DNA from: Thalassospiraceae bacterium LMO-JJ14
Lineage (GTDB): Bacteria > Pseudomonadota > Alphaproteobacteria > Rhodospirillales > Casp-alpha2
Length of the DNA stretch: 64,000 bases
Assembly: GCA_021555105.2 (NCBI GenBank)
Contig: CP134604.1
Span: forward strand, 3,386,501-3,450,500
Direction: 5' to 3'
In this document: piece by piece, positions 29,054 through 38,112 of the stretch
How positions within the stretch are numbered: the first letter of the stretch is position 1
How the letters are laid out: each line of letters starts with the position of its first letter
The notes under the pieces: model-generated
What the model saw: the letters and a program-made list of their open reading frames with translations, nothing else
Database searches by the model: none
Told to the model about the DNA's origin: nothing
Translations under genes and position numbers: made by a program

Positions 29054-29142
29054 TCAACGAAACACCACCCGTTGTTCACTTCAGGCGCATCAAGTACAAG
29101 CCCGTTAGCGCGGGTCGACCCGAACCTATGGAGCAGGTCACG

Positions 29143-29622
29143 CTAAAATAGCTTCGCTGCTGCCTGTAATTCAGACCGTCGTTCCTTGGCTATTCGCAAG
29201 TTACATGCTGCATGAAATCTGTTCCGTATCGAACCGCCGAATGAAAAATCGTAATACAGACCGCAATTAAGTTTACGAAATTTGCGCCAAGCATCCTGGG
29301 ATTGAACCAAGGCGCTTGCCGGATTACCAATGATTGAGGGCTCACTAGAAGGTAGTTCTTTGAAAGATTTTTCTGATGCTGCGGATAACTGTTTGATGAG
29401 TTCATCTATCTCCGCATCTATCGATGTCGTCTGCGAGACAAGGCATTTGCGGATATCCGTTTTGTTGGGTGCGCCATCGTACTTGCAGGCAAACTCTTCA
29501 CTCTTACTAACGGCGAAATATGGCAACCAGGAATTGTTCTCGCCAGCACTTGACGGCACTGGGAACAAATAGATGAGAAAGGCAAGCGCCAGAAATCTGA
29601 CTACAGCTGTATCCTGTTGCAT
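29143..29622 (-). CDS. Secreted LprI-like (DUF1311) protein
   Basis: The protein of about 159 residues starts with a signal peptide (FLALAFLIYLFPVPSSAG) and continues into a helical domain with the pattern C..C and QDAWRKFRKLNC...AACNLRIAKERRSEL. This matches the lysozyme-inhibitor LprI/DUF1311 family with its paired cysteines and conserved aromatic-Arg-Cys motif. It probably acts in the periplasm. The start at 29622 has GAGG upstream and gives a compact signal peptide; ATGs at 29637 and 29658 are also in frame. It is monocistronic in the degP-hflC insertion. Confidence 0.7.
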   Translation of the reverse strand: MQQDTAVVRFLALAFLIYLFPVPSSAGENNSWLPYFAVSKSEEFACKYDGAPNKTDIRKCLVSQTTSIDAEIDELIKQLSAASEKSFKELPSSEPSIIGNPASALVQSQDAWRKFRKLNCGLYYDFSFGGSIRNRFHAACNLRIAKERRSELQAAAKLF

Positions 29623-29732
29623 CACTCCCTCTCTCATACTCTTCTTGGTGGCACCCACTGGAAATATACCCGGCAGCCCAATGAGTTAATATAGATTGCC
29701 GGCTTTGAGGACAACCGGAAGGCTGAACCCAC

Positions 29733-30749
29733 TCACCCGGCGATCAGCCGCCAGAGCCGGCCGATCTGTTCGCGCGCCTGTTCGCGGTGCGTACGGTATT
29801 TGACGTGCTGGGCGGGTGCCGCTGCCGGGTCCAGTTCGATAGAAAAAAGCGCGCTGATCTCGTTCGGCACGAAGGAATAACGCACATCGACAATGCGGTT
29901 CGGGGTTGCCGGGTCCGGCGCGGAAAACCCGTCGCTGAACCGGTTAAAGCGAGCGATGTCGCGTGCCTGTTGCGTCGCCGGATCGAGCCAGGGAAAATCC
30001 CGGCCGGCATCCAGTTTGACGACCGACGTGCCTTCGTACACACGCGGTGCCAGACGCACGCGCAAGGCATCGACGTAAAACCTGCCGTCCGCCTCATAGA
30101 TACTTTTCCAAACAACGATGTTGCCGAAGCTCGGCTTTATCTCGAAGCGCACCGGCGCGTGACCGCGTGATACCGCCAGTGCCGCCGCCATTGCCCGTGC
30201 GTCCTGATGCTGCGCCCACCCCGCCGCCAGATACAAAAGCGCCCAGACCAGTCCGATGCGGGCCGGGCGCGGGTCGCTCTGCACCGCCGCCATGACGACG
30301 GACGCCAGCAACGGCAACGTGAACAGCGGATCGACGATGGAGACGATGCTCCACGAATACCGGGTTTCGACGAACGGCCACAGCAGCATCGTGCCGTACG
30401 ATGTCGCACAATCCAGAAGCGCGTGCGTCGCGTACCCCAGCGAACAGAAAAGCATGGTCTGGCGGAAGCTCAGATGCCAGCGGCGGCGCAAAAGCCCGTG
30501 CAGCACCAGCGCCACGAGCAGGCCGCCGATGGGAATGAAAATCAGGGAATGGGTGAATTGCCGGTGATAGGTCAAAAACAGCAGCGGATCGCTGTCCGAC
30601 GCAATCAGGATATCCAGATCCGCGGCCATGCCGCCGAGCATGCCGATGAACCCGGCAATGGCGAGCTGATAGCGGTGCTTGCCGAGCGACTTCGCCCATG
30701 TCGCTTGCGGCAATGCGGCGCCCAACGCGCCCTGCGTCAACGGATCCAT
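29733..30749 (-). CDS. Membrane-bound metal-dependent hydrolase (YdjM/DUF457 family)
   Basis: The 338-residue protein starts MDPLTQGALGAAL and has conserved metal-binding motifs AADLDIL, HRQFTHSL and ATHALLDCATSYGT among about four to five membrane spans, as in the DUF457/YbcI-like hydrolase family. A C-terminal soluble domain of about 150 residues follows. The substrate is unknown; relatives have been linked to membrane or stress functions. The last gene of the insertion, it lies 40 bp from the DUF2065 gene on the same strand. Confidence 0.8.
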   Translation of the reverse strand: MDPLTQGALGAALPQATWAKSLGKHRYQLAIAGFIGMLGGMAADLDILIASDSDPLLFLTYHRQFTHSLIFIPIGGLLVALVLHGLLRRRWHLSFRQTMLFCSLGYATHALLDCATSYGTMLLWPFVETRYSWSIVSIVDPLFTLPLLASVVMAAVQSDPRPARIGLVWALLYLAAGWAQHQDARAMAAALAVSRGHAPVRFEIKPSFGNIVVWKSIYEADGRFYVDALRVRLAPRVYEGTSVVKLDAGRDFPWLDPATQQARDIARFNRFSDGFSAPDPATPNRIVDVRYSFVPNEISALFSIELDPAAAPAQHVKYRTHREQAREQIGRLWRLIAG

Positions 30750-30789
30750 GGGACGTCAGTTACCGCGATGTTGGGGCAAGCATCATCCC

Positions 30790-30975
30790 CTAGCCCCGGA
30801 TCAGCCAGATGATGACGACGCCGGCGATCGCCGCGCCGATACCGAACGCGCGCAGCGTCGAGGGCGGCTGGCCGATCACCTGCAGCATCATCTTTTTCAT
30901 GGCGTCGGGGAACAGCGCATAGCAAACGCCCTCGATCACGATAGCGAGACCGAGGGCGGTTAGGAACTCTGTCAT
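30790..30975 (-). CDS. DUF2065 small membrane protein
   Basis: A 61-residue protein with two predicted spans (about 4-20 and 43-59) separated by FPDAMKKMMLQVIGQPP, the hallmark of DUF2065 (YjeT-like). This family commonly sits downstream of hflC, as it does here with a 26-bp gap. AGGATCGGC precedes the ATG. Function unknown; an accessory role to the HflKC complex is suggested by synteny only. Confidence 0.85.
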   Translation of the reverse strand: MTEFLTALGLAIVIEGVCYALFPDAMKKMMLQVIGQPPSTLRAFGIGAAIAGVVIIWLIRG

Positions 30976-31001
30976 GCCGATCCTAGATCGTTTTCAGAGG
31001 T

Positions 31002-31886
31002 TTAGTTATAGGTTTTCGGCGTCGGTGTGGCCTCGTTGAAATACCGGAAGAATTCGCCATCCGGCGACAACACCATCGTCGTGCCTTCATCGAACGCGCC
31101 TTCATAGGCTTCCATGGAGCGGTAGAAGTTGAAGAACTCGGCATCCTGACCGAACGCGTCGCCCAGAATCTTGTTCTTCGTCCCTTCGCCTTCACCGCGC
31201 AGGATCTGCGAGGTGCGGTTGGCTTCGGCGAAAATAACCGTCCGCTGACGGTCGGCCTCGGCCTGAATGGTCAGCTTCTGCTCCTCACCCTGGGCGCGGA
31301 TTTCAGCGGCCTGGGCGATACGGTCGGAACGCATCCGGTTATACACGGATTGCAGCGTGGCATCCGGCAAATCGGTGCGGCCGATCCGAAGATCGACCAG
31401 CTCGACACCGAAGTTCGGTGCCTGCGTTTTCAGGATCTGGAAGATCTGATCCATCACCTCGGCACGTTTCGGCGACAGAATTTCCGCCAGCGATACCTTG
31501 GCGACCTCGGCACGCACCGCGGAATTGAGCTGCGAGCCGAACACCTGACGGAAGTTGCGGTCCGTCTGGGCGGCTTTCAGGAATTCCAGCGGATCGACGA
31601 TTTTATAGCGTGCAAAGCTGTCGACGTTGATGCGCTTCTGATCGGCCAGCAGCACTTCCTGCGGCTGCGGGTCGAGATCGAGAATACGGCGGTCGAAGTA
31701 GGTGACGTTCTGAATGAACGGCATCTTGAACTTCAGACCGGGTTCGCTCTCGACCCTGACCGGATTACCGAACTGCAAGATCAGCGCCTGCTGCGTCTGG
31801 TGAACGGTGAAGGCGGCGCTATAGGCGGCGATAGCCGCGATAATGGCGAGAATGCCCAGAATTGCCAAACCAGGTTTTTTCATCAC
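31002..31886 (-). CDS. hflC: SPFH protein HflC
   Basis: The 294-residue protein has an N-terminal signal-anchor (about 7-25), the SPFH domain starting TVHQTQQALILQFGNPVR and an Ala/Glu-rich coiled coil (AEIRAQGEEQKLTIQAEADR). With HflK it forms a large periplasm-facing cage that modulates the FtsH protease. Its start overlaps the hflK stop by 4 nt. Confidence 0.96.
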   Translation of the reverse strand: MMKKPGLAILGILAIIAAIAAYSAAFTVHQTQQALILQFGNPVRVESEPGLKFKMPFIQNVTYFDRRILDLDPQPQEVLLADQKRINVDSFARYKIVDPLEFLKAAQTDRNFRQVFGSQLNSAVRAEVAKVSLAEILSPKRAEVMDQIFQILKTQAPNFGVELVDLRIGRTDLPDATLQSVYNRMRSDRIAQAAEIRAQGEEQKLTIQAEADRQRTVIFAEANRTSQILRGEGEGTKNKILGDAFGQDAEFFNFYRSMEAYEGAFDEGTTMVLSPDGEFFRYFNEATPTPKTYN

Positions 31887-32998
31887 TGGGTTCCTCCACT
31901 CTTCTTCTGCAGTTCATTCAGGGGAAGATACGGCACAACGCCCTGACCGCCCTCGACACCCTTGTCGATGATGATCTTGTTGGCGCTGCGCAACACCTGT
32001 TGCATACGTTCCAGATACAGACGTCGTGTCGTCACGTCCTTCGACGTCTTGTAGGTTTCGTAGACCGACAGGAAGCGTGCCGCTTCACCCTCGGCTTCCT
32101 TGATCACCTGTTCCTTGTAGGCGCGTGCGGCGGCGAGGCGTTTTTCGGCTTCACCTTTTGCGCGCGGCACGATGTCGTTCTTGTAGGCCGTGGCCTCGTT
32201 GACGGATCGTTCCTGGTCCTGCTTGGCCCGCTGCACATCGTTGAAGGCGTCGATCACTTCCTGCGGCGGATCGGACTGCTGCAGTTTGGTCTGCGTGATC
32301 AGGATCCCGGCGCCGTAATCGTCGAGAATTTTCTGCAGCAACGCCTGGGTGTCGGTTTCCACTTTCTGACGGCCAGTGGTCAGCACGGTTTCCAGCGACG
32401 CCTGACCGACGATTTCGCGCAGCGCGCTTTCGGCGGCGATCTTGATGGTGCCTTCGGGGTCGCGGATGTTGAACAGGAAGTCGGCGGCACTCTTGATCTG
32501 CCACTGCACGTCGAAATCGATATCGACGACGTTCTGGTCACCGGTCAGCATCAGGCTTTCGCTCGGCACATCGCGGTTGGCGCGGCTAGAGCCGCCCTCG
32601 CCCCGGTAGCCGATCTGCGTCGTGTTGACACGCGTCACGTTCGGCGTGAAAACCTCACCGATCGGCGACGGCAGCCAGTAGTTCAGACCAGGCTGGGTCT
32701 GCTTGACGAATTCGCCGAACAACAGTTCGACACCCTGCTGTTCCGGCTGCACGCGGTAGAATCCGCTGGCGAACCAGATGCCGATCACGGCCACGACGAT
32801 CAGGACGATCCCCTTGGCGCCGCCCGAGCCGCCCGGCAACATGCTTCTGACTTTTTCCTGGGCACGCCGCAGCGTTTCCTCGAGGTCGGGGGGCTGCATA
32901 CCGCCGCCACCACCGGGTCTGCCGGGGCCGCCGCTGCCCCATGGGCCTTGACCGCCACCACCGCCACCCCATGGGCCGCCTTGTTTATTCCAAGCCAT
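31883..32998 (-). CDS. hflK: SPFH protein HflK
   Basis: The 371-residue protein has a Gly/Pro-rich cytoplasmic tail (first 45 residues, many GGG), a single membrane span (about 64-83), the SPFH domain (FYRVQPEQQGVELLFGEFVK) and a C-terminal coiled coil. It partners HflC in FtsH regulation. AGGA precedes the ATG. It is divergent from mrp across 200 bp. Confidence 0.96.
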   Translation of the reverse strand: MAWNKQGGPWGGGGGGQGPWGSGGPGRPGGGGGMQPPDLEETLRRAQEKVRSMLPGGSGGAKGIVLIVVAVIGIWFASGFYRVQPEQQGVELLFGEFVKQTQPGLNYWLPSPIGEVFTPNVTRVNTTQIGYRGEGGSSRANRDVPSESLMLTGDQNVVDIDFDVQWQIKSAADFLFNIRDPEGTIKIAAESALREIVGQASLETVLTTGRQKVETDTQALLQKILDDYGAGILITQTKLQQSDPPQEVIDAFNDVQRAKQDQERSVNEATAYKNDIVPRAKGEAEKRLAAARAYKEQVIKEAEGEAARFLSVYETYKTSKDVTTRRLYLERMQQVLRSANKIIIDKGVEGGQGVVPYLPLNELQKKSGGTQ

Positions 32999-33198
32999 TT
33001 AAATCCTACCCTTGCTTTCCAGCCAGCCGATCTGCATGCATATGCTTGTGCAGGCGCTGGTGTCTTGTAATTTTGCCCATTCACGTTAACTACTGGGGCG
33101 AACGGGCGGTTCGCGTTATAGGCCAGCGCCGCCAAACTGCCAAATACAGTCGGACAATACCACCCCTGATATCGGTTTACATTCTGGAGTTTGCAACC

Positions 33199-34347
33199 AT
33201 GCCCGAGATTACAAATGACATCATCCTCGATGCCCTGAAGAAAGTCACCGACCCGATCAGCGGCAAAGACCTTGTCAGCGCCGGTATGGTACAGGGTTTG
33301 CAGACCAAGGACGGCAACGTCGCCTTCGCCATCGAAGTCCCCGCGGAAAAGGGCGCCGAGCTGGAACCGCTCAGAAAACAGGCCGAAGATACGGTCTTTG
33401 CGCTCAGCGGCGTCGTCTCCGCGACCGTCGTGTTGACCGCCGAACGCCCCCAGGGATCAGACGCCAAACCGGCCGCCGATGCGCATGCCGGCCATGATCA
33501 CACCAAACCGGGCCAGCCGGTCCCCCCCGCCGGTCAGGGCGAACTGCTGCCGGGCGTCAAATCGATCATCGCGGTCGCATCGGGCAAGGGCGGCGTCGGC
33601 AAATCGACGACCGCCGTCAACATCGCACTGGGCCTTGCCGCCGGCGGCCACTCGGTCGGATTGCTGGACGCCGATATCTACGGGCCCTCGATGCCGCGCA
33701 TGATGGGGATTTCCGGACGGCCCAACTCGGTCGACGGCAAGACGCTGGATCCGATGGAAAATTACGGCATCAAGGTGATGTCGATCGGCTTCATGGTCGA
33801 CGAGGAAACGCCGATGATCTGGCGCGGCCCGATGGTGCAGTCGGCGCTTGAGCAGATGATGCGCGACGTCAACTGGGGCGAGCTGGACGTTCTGGTGGTC
33901 GACATGCCGCCGGGCACCGGCGACGCGCAGCTGACCATGGCGCAGCGCGTGCCGCTGACCGGGGCCGTCATCGTCTCCACGCCGCAGGACATCGCGCTGC
34001 TCGATGCGCGCAAGGGCCTCAACATGTTCCGCAAGGTCGACGTGCCGGTGTTCGGCATCGTCGAAAACATGAGCTATTTCCTGTGCCCCGATAACGGCAA
34101 GCGCTACGACATTTTCGGCCACGGCGGTGCAAAGCGCGAAGCCGAGCGCCTGGGCGTCGATTTCCTGGGCGAGGTGCCGATCGAAATCGCCATCCGCGAA
34201 ATGTCGGATGCCGGCACGCCGATCACGGTGGCCGACCCGGAAAGCCAGAGCGCGGCCAATTACCGTGCCATCGCGGCGACGGTTTGGGATAAGATCGAAA
34301 CCGCCATCGGTGGCGAAAGCCGCGCGCCGAAGATCGTTATTCAATAG
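33199..34347 (+). CDS. mrp: Mrp/ApbC Fe-S cluster carrier ATPase
   Basis: The 382-residue protein has an N-terminal MIP18-like domain (1-90), a His-rich linker (HAGHDHTKPGQP) and a ParA-like ATPase with deviant Walker A SGKGGVGKST and a CxxC-type region near the C-terminus (ENMSYFLCPDNG), where only one cysteine of the usual pair is obvious. It delivers Fe-S clusters to apoproteins. The start at 33199 has GGAG upstream and matches the domain boundary; a longer frame reads through the promoter region. Confidence 0.93.
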   Translation: MPEITNDIILDALKKVTDPISGKDLVSAGMVQGLQTKDGNVAFAIEVPAEKGAELEPLRKQAEDTVFALSGVVSATVVLTAERPQGSDAKPAADAHAGHDHTKPGQPVPPAGQGELLPGVKSIIAVASGKGGVGKSTTAVNIALGLAAGGHSVGLLDADIYGPSMPRMMGISGRPNSVDGKTLDPMENYGIKVMSIGFMVDEETPMIWRGPMVQSALEQMMRDVNWGELDVLVVDMPPGTGDAQLTMAQRVPLTGAVIVSTPQDIALLDARKGLNMFRKVDVPVFGIVENMSYFLCPDNGKRYDIFGHGGAKREAERLGVDFLGEVPIEIAIREMSDAGTPITVADPESQSAANYRAIAATVWDKIETAIGGESRAPKIVIQ

Positions 34348-34358
34348 GAACCGCGTTC

Positions 34359-34946
34359 ATGCTGACCACGCCCGCCCCCCAGAAAGTTGCGATCCGGGCC
34401 GGGATGCTTGGTCTTCTTACGGGGCTTTGCCTGTTGCTGGTCATGTTGCTGGCAGGCGTTTCCCAGGCCCGTGCCGAGACCGTCGTCGCGCTGCCCGGCG
34501 CCGAATGCCGCGATGTGCGCGCAACGCTGGAGCTCTACGTGCCGATTGCGCCGGGCTTCCGCCAGCTTGAAATGCCGTTCCCGGAAAATGCCGAAAAGAT
34601 CGAAGGCACGCTGTGCCGCCTCGTCGCGGTGGGCACCGGTGTACATATCGAGAACGAGCGCGTGCGCACGCTGAAAGACATGCAGCGCTATGTCAAAGGC
34701 GCGCTGACCGAAGCCGGCTGGCAGGAAACCGAACAGACCAAGCGCTTCGCCGGGCGCTCCAAGCATGGCCGCCATGTGTTTGCCGTGACCCGCAACAACG
34801 CCATCTGCGTCGCCACCATTCAGGTCGACATGGTGCCCGGCGCGGAACCGTCACGCGCCGCGCTCGACGACGGCACCGTCTATCTCGGTTCGCTGAAACC
34901 GCACGAGCGCGAATGGTGGGTCGCCGTCGACTGCTTCCATTTCTGA
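34359..34946 (+). CDS. Secreted or membrane-anchored hypothetical protein
   Basis: The 195-residue protein has a long hydrophobic N-terminus (about 15-36, GLLTGLCLLLVMLLAG) ending in QARAE, a plausible signal peptide site, and a compact domain of about 155 residues with four cysteines (CRD, TLCRL, ICVA, DCF) and mixed strands. No family was recognized. It starts 11 bp after mrp, so it may be co-transcribed. The even cysteine count suggests periplasmic disulfides. Confidence 0.7.
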   Translation: MLTTPAPQKVAIRAGMLGLLTGLCLLLVMLLAGVSQARAETVVALPGAECRDVRATLELYVPIAPGFRQLEMPFPENAEKIEGTLCRLVAVGTGVHIENERVRTLKDMQRYVKGALTEAGWQETEQTKRFAGRSKHGRHVFAVTRNNAICVATIQVDMVPGAEPSRAALDDGTVYLGSLKPHEREWWVAVDCFHF

Positions 34947-34959
34947 TTGCCAGTTCGGC

Positions 34960-35805
34960 TCATCCGGCGACGCGCATGCCCTTGTGCAGGGCCGGCATGA
35001 GATCGAAATAAGGGCGGATAACGGGCGAGGTCGCGGCCTCGAAAGCGGCATACGGTCCGTCGAAGTGGACGCGCCCTTCATGCAGCATGACGACACGCGG
35101 CTCGAGGCGGATCAGAAGATCCTTGTCATGGGTGATGATCAGCGTCGTCCGTTTGGGATGGCCGGGCGCGGTCCCGACGTGGGTTTCATAAATCAGGTCC
35201 TGTACCTGCGCCGCGCTGGTCGGGTCCAGTCCGGTCGTCGGTTCGTCATAGAGGATCACATTCGGGTCCATGGACAGCGCGCGGGCAATGGCCAGGCGCT
35301 TCGCCATGCCGCCGGACAGGCTTTCGACGGGGCTGTCCATGAATTCCTCGTCGCACGGCAACGAAACCGCCTTCAGGGAGTCCAGCGCAATCGGTTCGAT
35401 TTCCGCTTCTTCCAGGTTCTTGATCTCGGTCAGCCACAGCGCGAAGTTGGCATAGACGGTTCCCGAAAACAGGGCGTTTCTTTGAAACACGACCCCCCAA
35501 TGGGTGTGGATGGCATCCATTTCCCGTTCGTCGATTTTCGCCAGATCAACGAGCGGTGTTCCGGCCCGGTTGTAGTCCGCGACCCGGACCCGGCCTTCGT
35601 CCGGCGTCAATTGCCCGAGGATGTGGTTCAGCAACACCGTCTTGCCGCACCCCGAGCCGCCGACGATGGCGACGATCTCGCCCCGGCATATGCTAAGGTC
35701 GACGCCGGTCAGCACCCGGTGATCGCCGAACGCCTTGGACAGTCCCTCGACCTCGATTTCGACGTTTATCGCTTCGGCGGGTGCGGTGGGCTTGACGATT
35801 TCCAT
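34960..35805 (-). CDS. MlaF-like ABC transporter ATP-binding protein
   Basis: The 281-residue ATPase has Walker A GGSGCGKT, Q-loop VVFQRNALF, signature LSGGMAKRLAIARAL, Walker B VILYDEPTTGLDP and His in ITHDKD. The features fit the Mla/Ttg2A group that drives phospholipid or sterol transport. No MlaE permease or MlaD MCE protein is adjacent, so it either serves a complex encoded elsewhere or is an orphan. It has an unusual insert around residue 95-130 (KNLEEAEIEPIALDSLKAVS). It converges on the preceding secreted-protein gene. Confidence 0.85.
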   Translation of the reverse strand: MEIVKPTAPAEAINVEIEVEGLSKAFGDHRVLTGVDLSICRGEIVAIVGGSGCGKTVLLNHILGQLTPDEGRVRVADYNRAGTPLVDLAKIDEREMDAIHTHWGVVFQRNALFSGTVYANFALWLTEIKNLEEAEIEPIALDSLKAVSLPCDEEFMDSPVESLSGGMAKRLAIARALSMDPNVILYDEPTTGLDPTSAAQVQDLIYETHVGTAPGHPKRTTLIITHDKDLLIRLEPRVVMLHEGRVHFDGPYAAFEAATSPVIRPYFDLMPALHKGMRVAG

Positions 35806-36077
35806 GCTTCAGTTCCGGCTCCCCAAAGGCCCGCGCCAGCGTCGGGCAGACACACACCCCACACTCATACAAATCTAACACACCGCCCTGAAAACACTTT
35901 GATAAAAACCAAGGGGCTGTAACCGATATCCGTTAACGCACTTCTCAGGACCAAGGCAATGCATTAAACGCCAACCGCTGCAATCATCGGGAACAGCCTT
36001 TATTTATTTGAACGGCTATGTTCAGGGCTGGCGTCTCCGTTGCATTGGCACGCAATCGCAGTGTGACTTGCCGTGCA

Positions 36078-37640
36078 TCAGTGAACCGATCCCTTAAAGG
36101 ATCCATGGTGCAGCGGTAGCAAGATGCGGATTATCGTACCTTCACCGATGGCACTTTCAACGCTCATCGTCCCCCCGTGCGCCTCGGTCAGTCCCTTGAC
36201 GATGGACAGGCCCAGCCCCGTGCCTTCATGGCGCCTCGAGAGCACGTTCTCAATCTGGTGGAATGGTTTGGCAATTTTATCGATATCGTTAGCGTCAATC
36301 CCGATGCCGGTATCGGCGACAGATATTACCAAATCGTCGCCATTCCTGATCGCACTGATGGTGATCTTGTCATTTTCCTGTGTGAATTTAATCGCGTTCG
36401 AAACAAGGTTCAGCAATATCTGCCGCAAGGCCCGCTGGTCCGCCTTGATGCACGTATCAACATCGACTGCGCCAAGTTGCAAGAAGACCTTTTTGATTTC
36501 TGCGTTCGGCCTCGCGATATGAATAATAGATGAAATTTCATCCGCGACATCAACGTCAGCAAAAGTGAGCTCGTACTGGTTTGCTTCTATCTTGGAAATA
36601 TCAAGAATGTCGTTCAGCACACTCAGGAGGTGTTCTCCGGAAATGGCTATATCGTTCAGATAGTCCGCCTGCTTCTCGTTAATGGGGCCGCCGATACCGG
36701 TTTGCAGCGCCTGGGTGAAACCGAGAATGCCATTGAGCGGGGTGCGGATTTCATGGCTCATCACGGCAAGGAACCGTGTTTTCGCCTTGTTTGCTTCTTC
36801 AGCCTCGATTTTGGCGGCATTCAATTCGATCGCGCTTTGAATGTCCGCGGTGATATCGGTGCCGATGCCGCGAAACCCCCGGAACTCATCGGTGTCCGAG
36901 AAATACGGCTTGCCGTTCAGGCGGATCGCGTGCACGTCACCAAGAGGCGTACGAATATCGAAGATCAAATCCTTGAAGCCCGAAGCTTCGGAGAGGCTCC
37001 TTTCAAGTTCTGCGCGATGGTCTGGCTGTCCGGAAATCAAAAACCCGTTAAGTTCGGTGCCGATAATTTCGTGCGGTTGGATGCCATGAACTTCCTTGAT
37101 GCTATCGCTCACAAACCGGATCCGATGATCCCTGTCGGTTTCCCAGAACCAGTCGGACGCGGCCTCGGCAAAGTCTCTGAAACGTGCCTGAAGCGTATCG
37201 ATCTCCGCGGTTGTCTGTGTGCGTACAGTATCTGGCAGCTTCTCGCGTAACATGTCGGCGATGAGCTTCGGCAATCGCTGATATGTGTCCCTGCTTTTTA
37301 CGAGATAGTCGTTCGCGCCACGCTTGATGGCGTCCACCGCCATTTCTTCGGAGCCGAATCCCGTTAAGGCCAGGATAGGAATGTCTGTCGCTTTGCTTCG
37401 TATGAAGACGATGACATCAAGTCCCGAGCCGTCCGGCAGAGCAATATCGGTCACCACTGCGTCGAACTGATCGGCATTGAATGTTTCAAGTGCTTTTTTG
37501 ACGCTTTCTATCGACATCACCGTGACATCGGATGTGCGCCGTGAGAACTCGGTTTCAATCGTTGCGCGATCGAATTCGTTATCCTCGACAAGCAAGAGGC
37601 GAAAATTCTGAATCTCAGGGGCGAAGCTGTCAGCGATCAT
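36078..37640 (-). CDS. REC-PAS histidine kinase
   Basis: The 520-residue protein has an N-terminal receiver (12-130; acidic Glu19/Asp20, phospho-Asp65 in VVTDIALPDG, Thr93, Lys115), a PAS domain (about 155-275), HisKA with His296 (VMSHEIRTPLNG) and a HATPase domain with N box (LLNLVSNAIKFT), DTGIG and GTGLGL. With no membrane span it is cytoplasmic. A receiver at the front suggests the kinase is itself gated by phosphotransfer. It overlaps the response-regulator gene by 11 nt. Confidence 0.93.
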   Translation of the reverse strand: MIADSFAPEIQNFRLLLVEDNEFDRATIETEFSRRTSDVTVMSIESVKKALETFNADQFDAVVTDIALPDGSGLDVIVFIRSKATDIPILALTGFGSEEMAVDAIKRGANDYLVKSRDTYQRLPKLIADMLREKLPDTVRTQTTAEIDTLQARFRDFAEAASDWFWETDRDHRIRFVSDSIKEVHGIQPHEIIGTELNGFLISGQPDHRAELERSLSEASGFKDLIFDIRTPLGDVHAIRLNGKPYFSDTDEFRGFRGIGTDITADIQSAIELNAAKIEAEEANKAKTRFLAVMSHEIRTPLNGILGFTQALQTGIGGPINEKQADYLNDIAISGEHLLSVLNDILDISKIEANQYELTFADVDVADEISSIIHIARPNAEIKKVFLQLGAVDVDTCIKADQRALRQILLNLVSNAIKFTQENDKITISAIRNGDDLVISVADTGIGIDANDIDKIAKPFHQIENVLSRRHEGTGLGLSIVKGLTEAHGGTMSVESAIGEGTIIRILLPLHHGSFKGSVH

Positions 37641-38070
37641 TGTACACGCCTTTCATGCAATTGACCTTGCACCAATAGTCATGAAGAGATTTTGCGACGT
37701 ACGTAAGTTCGCTGGAGCGTACCGGTTTGACGATGTAGCTGTTGGCACCGAGGTCATATGCACGTTGGATGTCGACCGGATCGGACGATGAGCTGAATAC
37801 CACTATGGGGATTTTCTGCGTCAGATTACTGGTTTTCAGCCGGTGTAAGACCTCATGCCCGTCCATCCGACGCAGTTTCAGGTCAAGAACGATAAAATCC
37901 GGCTTCGGTGGAACGATATCGTCGTTGTCCGGGATCAGGAACGAAATGGCGTCATAGCCGTCTTCGACAACGTCAACATCGACATCGGATGCCGATTTAG
38001 AAAACGCACGCTGCAGCAATGTCGAATCCGCGATTTCATCTTCAACGATTAGTACTCTGCATGATGCCAT
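37630..38070 (-). CDS. Single-domain response regulator, Rcp1-like
   Basis: The 146-residue CheY-like protein has Glu10/Asp11, phospho-Asp63 (VLDLKLRRMDG), Ser93/Ser94 and Lys115 (IVKPV). The long loop before the phospho-site (IPDNDDIVPPKPDF) and the C-terminal helix resemble Rcp1, the partner of phytochrome-type kinases. No output domain is present, so it should work by phosphotransfer or protein binding. It lies between the two kinases in one operon, an arrangement fitting a relay. Confidence 0.92.
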   Translation of the reverse strand: MASCRVLIVEDEIADSTLLQRAFSKSASDVDVDVVEDGYDAISFLIPDNDDIVPPKPDFIVLDLKLRRMDGHEVLHRLKTSNLTQKIPIVVFSSSSDPVDIQRAYDLGANSYIVKPVRSSELTYVAKSLHDYWCKVNCMKGVYNDR

Positions 38071-38112
38071 GATACCGCTGCCCCCTGGTTACCCAGTCCA
38101 TATGTTAGTGGC

